Numbered from the stretch's first letter, positions 9,144 to 18,251 are shown. The stretch is DNA of 64,000 nt from Clostridium_AT radicumherbarum (GCF_045310525.1 NZ_JBJHZY010000001.1:1612001-1676000); one strand, 5' to 3'. Program-made: numbers and translations. Notes: a model not told the origin generated them from the letters alone.

Positions 9144-9449
9144 ATGGAAATTCTTTTCGTATGTGGCGGAGGTGCATCCAGCAGCTTTATAGCCCAAAAT
9201 GTTAGAAAAGCAGGGAAAAATGCAGGAGTGGATGTTAATGTTGAAGCCGTTGGTGAGACAGAACTAGAGGATTATGCTAGCGGAAGAGATGTTATTTTGA
9301 TTGGACCGCATCTTAAATATCTGGAAAATGATCTTGCTGAAATTATTGATGAATATGATGTGCCATTTGCATTTATAAGCGACCAGGATTACGCAAAAAT
9401 GGACGGAGAATCAATCCTCAAGCAGGCACTTAAATTAGCAGAAAAATAA
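9144..9449 (+). CDS. PTS lactose/cellobiose-family IIB subunit
   Basis: 101-residue cytosolic phosphotransfer protein of the lactose/chitobiose/cellobiose PTS family. The phosphorylated cysteine is Cys7 in the loop VCGGGASSS, followed by the expected helix (FIAQNVRKAG) and a strand with IGPHLKYL. Ribosome site AAGGAGG is 8 bases upstream. First gene of the operon IIB-IIC-IIA-GH1; 22 bp separate it from IIC. It passes phosphate from IIA to the incoming sugar bound by IIC. Confidence 0.93.
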   Translation: MEILFVCGGGASSSFIAQNVRKAGKNAGVDVNVEAVGETELEDYASGRDVILIGPHLKYLENDLAEIIDEYDVPFAFISDQDYAKMDGESILKQALKLAEK

Positions 9450-9471
9450 AGAAAAAAGAGGGGATAACATT

Positions 9472-10758
9472 ATGAACAAACTTATTGATTGGATGACTAA
9501 TTCATTCGGACCCAAAGCGGGGAAAATTGCAAAGAACCCTTGGATTGCATCAGTACAGGACACAATGATTTCTATTATGCCTGTTATGCTGATCAGTTCA
9601 TTCATAACAATTTTATCAATTTTAAATGATTATATAAAGAATTTTCCGGATTTCTCATATATCAGTACTTTTACATTTGGATTGAGCAGTATTTTTGTTG
9701 CATTTTTAATACCAACATTTGTATTGGAAAAATATAAATTACCGAAGTACAAAAGACAAGCAGGACTTATGGGTGTTGCACTTATGTTCATGATGAGTCA
9801 GACCGTTTTTAACGCAGATGGAAACCTCGTAGTGTCAGCTGACAGAATCGGCTCAGGCGGAATGTTTGTAGCAATAGTTGCTGGATTGTTTACAGCATTA
9901 GTAATGAAATTTTTCAGTAAAAGAAGTTTGTTTAAGAAAGACACTCAGCTTCCTAAATTTTTAGTAGACAGTTTTGACAGTATTGCACCTATAGTTGTGA
10001 TTATGATTATTGCATTTGTATTATGCCATATCTTGGGATTAGATCTTTACAAGTATATAAATATTGCATTATCACCATTAATTAATATTGCACAGAGCTT
10101 TGGAGGATTCGTTTTCATCATGTTCTTAATGTGCTTCTTCTATTCATTTGGATTAAGTCCTTGGCTTTTAACACCCGTTTATTACACAGTTGGTATGCAG
10201 GCTATAGCAGAGAATGCTAAAATGGTAGCAAACGGTGGAGTAGCTACATTAATCACAACAAATGAAGTATTTGGTGGTTGGATATGGTTAGGTGGTACAG
10301 GATGTACATTAATGTTATGTGTAATTTTTGTATTATTTACTAAGTCAGGAAAACTAAAAGGTTTAGGCAGGACATGTATTATTCCAGCAATATTTAATAT
10401 AAATGAACCAATAGTTTATGGTTCTGTAGTATTTAACCCATTATTGATGATACCTATGTGGATGTGTGGAATTATAGTACCATCACTTACTTACATTGTA
10501 TTTAAGCTTGGTATGGTAACTGTCCCATCAAAAAGCTTCCTTCTTTGGTATATGCCAGTAGGATTACAGACATACATGACAAACCATGACTTTAGAGGTC
10601 TGATTTTATTAGCTGTATTGCTTGCATTAACATTTATCATTTATTATCCATTTGTAAAAGCATATGACAAACAGTGTTTGAAGGAAGAAATGGACGAAAA
10701 AGTTAAGGAAGAAGAATTAGAAGCAAAAAAAGCAAAAAGAGTTTTATATGCTGAGTAA
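9472..10758 (+). CDS. PTS lactose/cellobiose-family IIC permease
   Basis: 428-residue polytopic membrane permease. Features include the amphipathic start FGPKAGKIAKNPWIASVQD typical of cellobiose IIC, many hydrophobic helices, and the conserved substrate-site region IPAIFNINEPIVYG (about residues 303-316). It imports the beta-glucoside and hands it over for phosphorylation by IIB. A highly charged C-terminal tail (EEMDEKVKEEELEAKKAK) faces the cytoplasm. The ATG follows a GAGGGG site. Together with the GH1 enzyme the likely substrates are cellobiose-type disaccharides or aryl-beta-glucosides. Confidence 0.93.
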   Translation: MNKLIDWMTNSFGPKAGKIAKNPWIASVQDTMISIMPVMLISSFITILSILNDYIKNFPDFSYISTFTFGLSSIFVAFLIPTFVLEKYKLPKYKRQAGLMGVALMFMMSQTVFNADGNLVVSADRIGSGGMFVAIVAGLFTALVMKFFSKRSLFKKDTQLPKFLVDSFDSIAPIVVIMIIAFVLCHILGLDLYKYINIALSPLINIAQSFGGFVFIMFLMCFFYSFGLSPWLLTPVYYTVGMQAIAENAKMVANGGVATLITTNEVFGGWIWLGGTGCTLMLCVIFVLFTKSGKLKGLGRTCIIPAIFNINEPIVYGSVVFNPLLMIPMWMCGIIVPSLTYIVFKLGMVTVPSKSFLLWYMPVGLQTYMTNHDFRGLILLAVLLALTFIIYYPFVKAYDKQCLKEEMDEKVKEEELEAKKAKRVLYAE

Positions 10759-10792
10759 TGATGTAACAAGGATTGAAAGTGAGGACAAGGAA

Positions 10793-11116
10793 ATGACAAC
10801 AGAAGAGATGAATGCACAGGCTATGGAAATCATAGTTAACGCAGGAAATGGAAGAACATTGTTAAATAAAGCATTAGAGGCTTTATATGAAGGAGACGAA
10901 GAACTTTATAATTCACACATGGAAGAGGCTAAAAAGGAAATGACAGCAGCACATGCTGCACAGACAAAAGTTCTTCAAAGCACTATTACAGATGAAGGAG
11001 TAAAGCCCAATATTTTATTTACACATGCACAGGACACATTAATGACAATCATGAGTGAGATGAATATTGCAAAACATCTGGCAAAGATAGTCAGAATGAT
11101 TAAGGAGAGCAAATAA
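10793..11116 (+). CDS. PTS lactose/cellobiose-family IIA subunit
   Basis: 107-residue all-helical IIA of the lactose/cellobiose family. The active-site histidine is His78 in ILFTHAQDT, and the helix-2 motif AHAAQTKV is conserved. ATG 10793 is preferred to the upstream ATG at 10748: it has AGTGAGGACAAGGAA before it, begins with the family N terminus, and avoids a long overlap with IIC. The stop shares one base with the GH1 start (TAATG), implying translational coupling. It carries phosphate from HPr to IIB. Confidence 0.93.
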   Translation: MTTEEMNAQAMEIIVNAGNGRTLLNKALEALYEGDEELYNSHMEEAKKEMTAAHAAQTKVLQSTITDEGVKPNILFTHAQDTLMTIMSEMNIAKHLAKIVRMIKESK

Positions 11117-12537
11117 TGGCTGTAAGCAGAAAAATCCTTTGGGGTGGAAGTATTGCAGCTCACCAGTGCGAAGGTGCTTATAAAGAGGATGGAAAAGGTC
11201 TTGGGATAATGGATGTGGTTACTACAGGAAGTGTGTCAGTTCCAAGAAGCTTTCATGATGAACTTAAAGAAGGTGGAACATATCCATCACATTATGGAAT
11301 AGATTTTTATCATAAGTATAAGAAAGATATAGCATTGTTTGCAGAGGCTGGTTTTACAGCCCTGCGTATCTCCATAGACTGGGCAAGAATATATCCAAAT
11401 GGTGATGATGCAGCACCTAATCAGGCAGGAATTGAGCATTACAGAGATGTAATAATGGAACTTAGAAGAAATGGTATTGAACCAATTGTAACCTTATTCC
11501 ATTTTGAAATGCCTTTAAATATCGTAAAAAAATATGGTTCATGGGCAAGTAGGGAGACGGTTAATTTATATCTTCGTTACTGTGAAACAATATTTACAGA
11601 ATTTAAGAATATTGTGACTTATTGGTCAACATTTAATGAAATGAATCATTTGGATGCAGACCTTTTACTTTCTGATTTCTTTACTTATATGAATACTGGA
11701 TTATGTTATTCAAAGATTGAAAATCCAGCAAAGGTAATGGCTGAATGTGCCTATAATATGACTTTGTCAAGTGTGAAGGCAATAAACCTCGGACACAGAA
11801 TAAATCCAGCTTTTCAGATTGGATGTGTATTTGGTTTAACACCATCATATGCAAAAACTTGTAATCCAGACGATTCAATTTTAGCTTTTAAAAATATGGA
11901 AAGAGACTGGTATCAGATTGATGCTATGTGCAAAGGAAGTTTTCCTGAGTATAAGTTAAACGAGTATAGAAAACGGGGAATTGAAATAAATATTTCTGAT
12001 GAAGATAAAAAGGAGTATGCTGATTCTAAACTTGATTTTATGGGGGTAAACTATTATGCAAGCTCTGTGAGTACAGCTTTGAAATCTGACCATGAGGATG
12101 AAAACTTCTTCGGTGCTGTAAGCAATCCATATCTAAAGCAAAGTGACTGGGGATGGACTATTGACCCTAAAGGACTTAGATATCTATTAATGATGTTGGA
12201 TAGAAGATATAATATTCCTATGATTATTACAGAAAATGGGCTAGGTGCTTTTGACAAAAAGGAAGAAGACGGTTTAGTGCACGACCAGTATAGAATTGAT
12301 TATTTAAAGGATCATCTTGACGAACTTAAAAAGAGCATAAATGAAGATTGCGTTAACTGTTTTGGATATCTAATGTGGGGACCTATTGATTTAATAAGTG
12401 CCACAACAGGAGAAATGAAGAAAAGATACGGAATTATATATGTAGATCAGGATGACGAAGGAAATGGAACTCTTGAAAGAAGTAAAAAGGATTCATTTTA
12501 CTGGTTCAGAGACTACACAAAAAACTGGAATAAATAA
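11116..12537 (+). CDS. Glycoside hydrolase family 1, 6-phospho-beta-glucosidase
   Basis: Cytosolic enzyme hydrolysing the phosphorylated beta-glucoside delivered by the adjacent PTS. The acid/base Glu175 lies in STFNEMNH and the nucleophile Glu373 in IITENG; the N-terminal WGGSIAAHQCEGAY motif and the C-terminal basic/serine segment (ERSKKDSFYW) fit the phosphate-binding subgroup of GH1. The 473-residue length is normal. It is last in the PTS operon, coupled to IIA by a one-base stop/start overlap, and followed by a long hairpin at 12560. Confidence 0.93.
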   Translation: MAVSRKILWGGSIAAHQCEGAYKEDGKGLGIMDVVTTGSVSVPRSFHDELKEGGTYPSHYGIDFYHKYKKDIALFAEAGFTALRISIDWARIYPNGDDAAPNQAGIEHYRDVIMELRRNGIEPIVTLFHFEMPLNIVKKYGSWASRETVNLYLRYCETIFTEFKNIVTYWSTFNEMNHLDADLLLSDFFTYMNTGLCYSKIENPAKVMAECAYNMTLSSVKAINLGHRINPAFQIGCVFGLTPSYAKTCNPDDSILAFKNMERDWYQIDAMCKGSFPEYKLNEYRKRGIEINISDEDKKEYADSKLDFMGVNYYASSVSTALKSDHEDENFFGAVSNPYLKQSDWGWTIDPKGLRYLLMMLDRRYNIPMIITENGLGAFDKKEEDGLVHDQYRIDYLKDHLDELKKSINEDCVNCFGYLMWGPIDLISATTGEMKKRYGIIYVDQDDEGNGTLERSKKDSFYWFRDYTKNWNK

Positions 12538-12559
12538 TTGAACTTTTTTAAATGGATTT

Positions 12560-12595
12560 GGGAGCATTGATAATGATATCATTATTAATGCTCCC
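12560..12595 (+). terminator. Long near-perfect hairpin between GH1 and HPr-like genes
   Basis: GGGAGCATTGATAATGAT pairs with ATCATTATTAATGCTCCC along 18 positions with one G-U, leaving only a minimal loop. No U-tract follows (CATTTC), so it is not a textbook terminator. It could attenuate transcription into the HPr-like gene or protect the 3' end of the PTS-GH1 mRNA. Confidence 0.5.
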
Positions 12596-12735
12596 ATTTC
12601 AAAGATTTAGGAGAGAGGTAAAGCAATAGCTGGATAAATCAAATAATATAAAAGTTACGGTAAATGAAATCTATATTGATTTTATCTAAGCAGCAGTTAG
12701 TTGCTTTCATTAAAAAAGAAATGGGGAAGAGAAAA

Positions 12736-12993
12736 ATGAAAAAATTTGAATATGTAATTACAGAACCAGGAGGAATACATGCGAGACCAGCAGGAATGCT
12801 TGCTAAGGCAGCATTTAGATATAAGAGTATAATTACCATTGAAAAAGATGGAAAGAAGATAGATGTAAAAAGACTAATGGCTTTAATGGCATTAGCGGTA
12901 AAATGTGGTGAAACAGCAATTTTTACTATTGAAGGAGAGGATGAGGATATCGCTTCTACAGAACTGGAGATTTTTTGCAAAGAAAATCTATAA
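12736..12993 (+). CDS. HPr-family phosphocarrier protein lacking regulatory Ser46
   Basis: 85-residue HPr-like protein. His15, which accepts phosphate from Enzyme I, is present in GGIHARPAG. The segment that carries Ser46 in Gram-positive HPr (K-S-I-M) reads K-R-L-M here (DVKRLMALMALAV), so HPr-kinase control through that residue appears lost. The ATG at 12736 is chosen: GGGGAAGAG lies just upstream and the product then has the standard HPr length; starts at 12664 or 12721 would add a non-conserved extension. It lies 198 bp behind the GH1 gene and may serve this PTS specifically. The housekeeping HPr is presumably elsewhere. Confidence 0.85.
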   Translation: MKKFEYVITEPGGIHARPAGMLAKAAFRYKSIITIEKDGKKIDVKRLMALMALAVKCGETAIFTIEGEDEDIASTELEIFCKENL

Positions 12994-13279
12994 CAGTATG
13001 AGGAAAATAGATGGAGAAATATATTTGAAAGGTATTTTATTTTTTATGTTAGGTTTATAACCTAATTCCCATCTATGCCATGTATGAAGAAGACGATCAT
13101 TTATTAATGCATATCTCAGAAAAGCTTCTTGTTGTATAGCTATACATGAAATGTAGCTTATCTCCAATTTAAAGCAGTTAAGACACCACGGAAGTTTATT
13201 ATAAGAAAAACTGATTGCATGTGTTCTAAAATATTTTCATATATTTATATGAAGAAAAAATATTTATAAGGGAGTTTCT

Positions 13280-14539
13280 ATGTTTATTTATGTAGTTAAA
13301 CAAGGTGATTTTCTATTCTCAATTGCCACAAAATATCAAGTTACTATGGATAGTATTCGCATATATAATGGATTAAGAACCGACAATTTAATACCAGGAC
13401 AGGATTTGCTCATTCTAACAAATATGTATATTGTTCAACCTGGTGATTCGTTATACCTTATTTCTCAAATGAGTTCCATTCCAGTTGAAACTTTGCGCTT
13501 GGTAAATGGTTTACATTCAGATATGTTAATGGTAGGAATGCAGTTGTATTTACCTCCAAGAGCAAAATATGAGGCAGTAAACTCTAGCTTTATAGTACCT
13601 ACTACGCCACAAGAAAACCAAAATAAAGTTCGTCAGTTTGCTCCTATTAATACTTTCTTTGGTATCTTTGAGTACCATATTTCAGAAGAGGGTAATTTGA
13701 GTACTTTAGATGATGAACAGCTTATTGAATTGAGTAGAAATCATAATGTAGCACCTCTTGCAGTTATTACAAACCTAACACCTACTGGATTTAGCTCACA
13801 AATAATAGAGGAAGTATTAAATACTCCTGTAAAAACTAATAATTTAATTAATAACATATACAATTTATTGAAAAGCAAAAACTATGCTGGTGTGAATATT
13901 GATTTTGAACTGGTACATGAAAATATAAGAGATTTATATAGTGATTTTCTGCGCAGGTTAAGAGAAAGATTAAAACCAGATGGATACTTTACAACTGTTG
14001 CAGTTCCAGCTAAAACAAATGATCTTGTACCTTGGCTAAAGGGGTATGATTACGGAGGAATTGGAGTGGCTGTAGATTATGTTTTTATTATGGCTTACGA
14101 CTGGCATGAAACAAGCAGCCCACCTGGGCCTGTTGCTCCTATTAATGAGGTAAGGCAAACAATCGAGTATGCACTTTACCAGATGCCAAGAAATAAAATT
14201 ATACTGGGTGTTCAGCGCTATGGGTACGACTGGACCATGTCTGATGGTAAAGTAATTGAGGCAACCTCCATTTCCACAGATGCTGCAGTAGGAACAGCTA
14301 TAAAATATCAAGTGCCAATTCAGTATTCTACAGTGTATCAACAGCCTTTTTTTAACTACAGAGATAATGCAGGTTTTAGACATGAAGTGTGGTTTGAAAA
14401 CGCTAGGGCTCGTAATAAAAAGCTTCAGCTAGTTGTTAACTATGGTCTGGCAGGCATAGGAGCTTGGCAATTAGGGCAACTCTTTATTCAATCTTATACA
14501 TTAGTAAGCGAATATTTAATCGCAAAAAAAGTAATTTAA
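13280..14539 (+). CDS. LysM-LysM-GH18 spore lytic protein (YaaH/SleL-like)
   Basis: 419-residue protein with two LysM peptidoglycan-binding repeats (YVVKQGDFLFSIATKYQVT, about residues 3-46; YIVQPGDSLYLISQ, about 51-95) and a GH18 domain whose catalytic motif reads GVNIDFE near residues 204-210, followed by the typical MAYDWHE. This layout is that of cortical-fragment N-acetylglucosaminidases (SleL/YaaH) acting on spore cortex during germination. No signal peptide, as expected for proteins placed on the spore from the mother cell. Ribosome site AAGGGAG. A CATATATT element about 30 bp before the start resembles a sporulation -10 box, not confirmed. Confidence 0.9.
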   Translation: MFIYVVKQGDFLFSIATKYQVTMDSIRIYNGLRTDNLIPGQDLLILTNMYIVQPGDSLYLISQMSSIPVETLRLVNGLHSDMLMVGMQLYLPPRAKYEAVNSSFIVPTTPQENQNKVRQFAPINTFFGIFEYHISEEGNLSTLDDEQLIELSRNHNVAPLAVITNLTPTGFSSQIIEEVLNTPVKTNNLINNIYNLLKSKNYAGVNIDFELVHENIRDLYSDFLRRLRERLKPDGYFTTVAVPAKTNDLVPWLKGYDYGGIGVAVDYVFIMAYDWHETSSPPGPVAPINEVRQTIEYALYQMPRNKIILGVQRYGYDWTMSDGKVIEATSISTDAAVGTAIKYQVPIQYSTVYQQPFFNYRDNAGFRHEVWFENARARNKKLQLVVNYGLAGIGAWQLGQLFIQSYTLVSEYLIAKKVI

Positions 14540-14560
14540 TTTTATCTTGAAGCAAAAATC

Positions 14561-14600
14561 TTTTTCAGGCTGTAGATTTCCTTATCAACAGCCTGAAAAT
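14561..14600. terminator. Hairpin downstream of the GH18 gene
   Basis: TTTTCAGGCTGT (14562-14573) pairs with ACAGCCTGAAAA (14588-14599) over 12 bp. It lies 22 bp after the stop of the GH18 gene, in the gap between two converging genes, so a terminator role is likely although the T-run is on the 5' side. Confidence 0.55.
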
Positions 14601-14651
14601 ACATTAAATAAAAATGAAATTTAAGGTGCATAAAAAGTGATATATTATATT

Positions 14652-14699
14652 CGTAAGCGGTAAATAACTTGTCACATTGACAGCTATTTACCGCTTACG
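14652..14699. terminator. Long hairpin between converging genes
   Basis: CGTAAGCGGTAAATA (14652-14666) and TATTTACCGCTTACG (14685-14699) form a perfect 15-bp stem, with partial pairing of the inner GTC/GAC. It lies between the 3' ends of the GH18 gene and cdaS. The stem is unusually long and GC-richer than its surroundings; no clear U-tract on either strand. Confidence 0.5.
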
Positions 14700-14747
14700 G
14701 TGTTTTGATAGAAAGATGATACTAATTAAATTCTACATCGTTCATTA

Positions 14748-15365
14748 TTAGGATTCACCAGTATGAATGGGATAGAGATTTCCTTTAAATCCGAATGAAA
14801 TCCCGCCTGTCTCTTCGGATACTACAAGTACGAGCGCATCACTTCGTTCGGATAAGCCTAAAGCAGAGCGGTGTCGAGTACCAAGTTTTTTGTCACCCAC
14901 AATCCTATCAGTAAGTGGAAGAATATTTGCTGCCGAAACGATCTGATTACCACTTACCATGACAGCACCATCATGAAGTGGATTTCCTGGAAAGAATATG
15001 GATTCTAGCAGATTGTGTGTCAACTCAGCTCTGATTGAAATACCCGGCTGAACTAAATCGTCAAGGATATTTTCTCGTTGAATGACAATTAACCCACCAT
15101 GCCTACGTTGAGACATATTTCGAACGCAAATGGATAATTCCAAATATTTATCTGTAAATGGAGATAGATAACAGTTTAAATAAAAACTAGAAGCTTTCAT
15201 ATCAATGTATATAAAATGCTCCTTAATTTTTTCCAAGTTTCCAAGTAGACAGTAATTTTCATTATCCATTGCATCTAAGTTTTTCTGTAATTCCAATATT
15301 ACTTGGTGGATTTCATTTTTTATATTCTGTTTCATTGGGGAATAATCACAATCTTCATAGGACAC
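14748..15365 (-). CDS. cdaS: Diadenylate cyclase, CdaS-type
   Basis: Synthesises the second messenger c-di-AMP from two ATP. The 205-residue protein has an N-terminal helical segment (about residues 10-60) and a C-terminal DAC (DisA_N) domain with the signature LHDGAVMV and the GTRHRSALGLSE motif. There is no membrane helix as in CdaA and no HhH/DNA-binding tail as in DisA; length and layout match the Bacillus sporulation-specific CdaS, whose N-terminal helices inhibit activity. Convergent with a spore lytic gene, which fits a sporulation or germination role. The ATG is preceded by GTAGGAGGTGTACATTC on the minus strand. Confidence 0.85.
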   Translation of the reverse strand: MSYEDCDYSPMKQNIKNEIHQVILELQKNLDAMDNENYCLLGNLEKIKEHFIYIDMKASSFYLNCYLSPFTDKYLELSICVRNMSQRRHGGLIVIQRENILDDLVQPGISIRAELTHNLLESIFFPGNPLHDGAVMVSGNQIVSAANILPLTDRIVGDKKLGTRHRSALGLSERSDALVLVVSEETGGISFGFKGNLYPIHTGES

Positions 15366-15609
15366 GAATGTACACCTCCTACCATAGTTTGTTACAGCAT
15401 GAAATTATTATGTATATCTATATTTCGGATTATTCAGTTATGAAATATCCAATACTTTTTCGAAAATAGAAACCGGGAAAATTATCTTATGAAATATGGT
15501 ATACTAACACTAAAAGTGAGATTAATTTTCTTTAGAAGAAATAGGTTAAAATTATTTCAATCATTAAGATAATTATAGAACTATATAATATTCGAGGAGG
15601 TGTTTAATA

Positions 15610-16203
15610 ATGGGGAAAAATCGTCTCGAAGCTTTCAGCGACGGTGTACTTGCTATTATCATCACTATAATGGTACTTCAAATGGATATTCCACATGGAA
15701 ACAGTATAAAGGATCTTTTAACATTAATACCTAAATTTCTTAGTTATGTACTCAGCTACATTTATGTAGGAATTTATTGGAACAATCATCACCATATGAT
15801 GCACACTGTTAGCAGGGTGTCAGGATCTATTTTATGGGCTAACATGCATTTGCTGTTCTGGCTGTCTCTTTTTCCTTTTTCTACTGGCTGGATGGGACAA
15901 AACAATTTTGCACCATGGCCTACAACACTGTATGGAATAGTGCTAGTAATGGCTGCTATAGCCTATCATATTCTGCAAGACATCATTATAAAAACTGAGG
16001 GAGAACAGTCAAAGCTAAAACAAGCAGTAGGTAAGGACTTGAAGGGGAAAGCATCTGTGGTTTTATATTTAGCGGGAGTTATCCTTGCTCCGATATGGAC
16101 TTGGATTGCTCTGATTATTTATGCTGTTCTCGCATTTGTCTGGTTGATACCCGATCGACGAATTGAGAGAATTCTATATAGCCAGGGACACAAAACTGAT
16201 TAA
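15610..16203 (+). CDS. TMEM175-like (DUF1211) potassium channel protein
   Basis: 197-residue membrane protein opening with RLEAFSDGVLAIIITIMVL, the hallmark of bacterial TMEM175 (FSDGV motif in the first helix that lines the K+ pore). About six hydrophobic segments follow, with an HH-rich loop after helix 2 (YWNNHHHMMH) that is also typical. Bacterial members are tetrameric potassium channels. Ribosome site CGAGGAGGTG. Transcribed alone. Confidence 0.85.
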   Translation: MGKNRLEAFSDGVLAIIITIMVLQMDIPHGNSIKDLLTLIPKFLSYVLSYIYVGIYWNNHHHMMHTVSRVSGSILWANMHLLFWLSLFPFSTGWMGQNNFAPWPTTLYGIVLVMAAIAYHILQDIIIKTEGEQSKLKQAVGKDLKGKASVVLYLAGVILAPIWTWIALIIYAVLAFVWLIPDRRIERILYSQGHKTD

Positions 16204-16384
16204 GTTAGCAAGGTATCATAATGCTTATATTCATCCACAACAAATTGAATAATGGTATGATTTATATAAAATTTTTTAATTAAATAAAATCTAGAAATAA
16301 AGGGAAACTAATCAATAGTAAATTTGTATTTTCACCTTATATTGGTATATGTTGATAATATAAAAGGAAAGAGAGAGAAACAAA

Positions 16385-16627
16385 ATGACTGAAAAAGAAC
16401 TGAAAGAAAATGGCTATCGTTTGTATAGAGGAGAAGAGGTTGATGTATATTTTAAGTTATCTAAATGTATACATGCAGGAAATTGTGTGAGAACACTCCC
16501 AGAGGTATTCAATGTGAAGCGTACTCCTTGGATCATCGCAAATAACGCCTCAAAAGAAGCCATAAAGGAAACTGTTTTGCGTTGTCCCTCTGGTGCACTG
16601 CAATACATTGAAAAAGACAATAAGTAA
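16385..16627 (+). CDS. YjdI-like (4Fe-4S) mono-cluster protein
   Basis: 80-residue protein of the Fer4_19/YjdI family. Conserved cluster segment CIHAGNCVRTLPEVF and C-terminal RCPSGAL give only three cysteines (28, 34, 67) plus a histidine at position 30, so cluster ligation may be Cys3-His. Ribosome site AAAGGAAAGAGAG. The flavoenzyme gene begins 31 bp downstream with its own ribosome site, so the two probably form an operon and may be redox partners, which is inference. Confidence 0.8.
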   Translation: MTEKELKENGYRLYRGEEVDVYFKLSKCIHAGNCVRTLPEVFNVKRTPWIIANNASKEAIKETVLRCPSGALQYIEKDNK

Positions 16628-16657
16628 TTAGAGAGTTTATTATTGGGAGGATATTAT

Positions 16658-18001
16658 ATGAGAATACTTGTTATAGGTGCCGTGGCAGCGGGAACTTCTG
16701 CGGCTGCACAGGCAAGCAGAAATGATAGTAAAGCAGAAATAGTAATATACGAAAAGGATAAGGACATATCTTATTCTGGCTGTGGACTTCCTTACTATAT
16801 AAGCGGCAGGTCAGAGGATATAAACATAATTGAACCAAGGGATTCCGCCTTTTTTAAAAAGAAATACAACGTGGATGTTTTAACTAGGCATGAAGTATTG
16901 AGAATAAATGCAGATATAAAAGAACTAACGATCAAAAATATAAGCACTGGTGAAGTGTTTAAGGATAGGTATGATAAATTGGTTGTGGCCACGGGAGCCG
17001 CTCCCTTTGTTCCTAACATAAAAGGAATAGATAGTGATAATGTTTTTTTCTTAAGAAATGTTGAAAATGCTAGAAATATTAAGAGTTTTATAGAAACAAG
17101 AAAACCGCAAAGTGCAGTAATTGCAGGCACAGGGTTCATAGGCCTTGAAATGCTGGAATGCCTAATGGAGAAAGAATTAAAAGTAACTATAGTAGAAAAG
17201 CAGGATAAAATAGCACCAAACTTTGATGAAGATATGGCAGCTTTTTTAGAAGATGCTTTAGCTGAGAAGAAAATCAACATTCTAAAAAATACAAGTATTA
17301 TTAGCATTGATAAACATAAAATTATTTTAGAGGATGGCAAAGAAATAAAAACTGAAATGGTTATAATGGCCACAGGAGTAAGACCTAATGTTACCCTTGC
17401 AAAGGAAACGGGCATTGAGCTCGGAGAAACTGGTGCTATCAAAGTAAATAGGAAGTTGGAAACAAATATCAAAGATATTTATGCTTGTGGAGATTGTATA
17501 GAAACCTTCTCAGTAATTACAGGAAAGCCAGTATATAGGCCTCTAGGAACAACTGCAAATAAAACAGGAAAAATTGCAGGTGACTTAATAACCGGGAGAA
17601 CTGCAGAATATAAAGGTAACTTAGGTACTAATATATGTAAACTCTTTGATATGACCATTGCAACTACCGGATTAACTGAAAAAGAAGCTATTGCTCACGG
17701 ATACCGCATAGCTATTTGCAATGATACAAAAGATGATAAAGCCACTTATTTTAATGGAAGAGAAATGCACATAAAGGCTGTTGCTGATAAGAAAACAAAG
17801 AAGCTTCTTGGGGTACAAATTATTGGGCACGAGGGTGTGGACAAGAGAATCGATATATTTGCAACTTTAATTACATATGGTGCAAAGGTTGATGATATTT
17901 TCCACTTAGATCTTGCTTATGCACCGCCATTTTCAACAGTTAAAGACGCTGTACACTATACGGGAATGAAGCTTAATGATGTACTAAGTAAAAACAAATA
18001 G
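16658..18001 (+). CDS. FAD-dependent oxidoreductase, CoA-disulfide reductase/NADH oxidase type
   Basis: 447-residue flavoprotein with an N-terminal Rossmann motif (ILVIGAVAAGTSAAA), the single redox cysteine in YSGCGLPYYISG (about residue 43) typical of CoA-disulfide reductases and NADH oxidases/peroxidases, a central NAD-binding fold (IAGTGFIGLEM), the FAD motif IYACGDC and a dimerisation domain. Family members reduce CoA disulfide, per/polysulfide or oxygen using NAD(P)H. The ATG at 16658 follows GGGAGG; the TTG at 16643 lies within the same region and is not used. No rhodanese domain is fused. Confidence 0.88.
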   Translation: MRILVIGAVAAGTSAAAQASRNDSKAEIVIYEKDKDISYSGCGLPYYISGRSEDINIIEPRDSAFFKKKYNVDVLTRHEVLRINADIKELTIKNISTGEVFKDRYDKLVVATGAAPFVPNIKGIDSDNVFFLRNVENARNIKSFIETRKPQSAVIAGTGFIGLEMLECLMEKELKVTIVEKQDKIAPNFDEDMAAFLEDALAEKKINILKNTSIISIDKHKIILEDGKEIKTEMVIMATGVRPNVTLAKETGIELGETGAIKVNRKLETNIKDIYACGDCIETFSVITGKPVYRPLGTTANKTGKIAGDLITGRTAEYKGNLGTNICKLFDMTIATTGLTEKEAIAHGYRIAICNDTKDDKATYFNGREMHIKAVADKKTKKLLGVQIIGHEGVDKRIDIFATLITYGAKVDDIFHLDLAYAPPFSTVKDAVHYTGMKLNDVLSKNK

Positions 18002-18251
18002 ATATAAAGAGCTTAATTAAGAGTGTCCTATACGCTGAGAGATTCTTTTTTTATGTTTAAAAATTATGTTTAAAAGTCTTTTAAATTTTAAAACTATAAA
18101 TTCTTGACTAATAATAATTGTTATGTGATAATATATTTATAGAGTTACTTAAAGTAATCAACTAAAATAAAGTACTAAAAGTAAACAAGCAAAAAATATT
18201 AACTTATAGATTAAGTTTAGAAGAAAGATAGAATTAATAGGAGGAATTAAA

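Noticed and set aside
16795..17472. 225-codon frame antisense to the flavoenzyme gene
   Set aside because: Serine/isoleucine/leucine-rich translation of the opposite strand of a well-conserved gene, no ribosome site, no family; a shadow frame.
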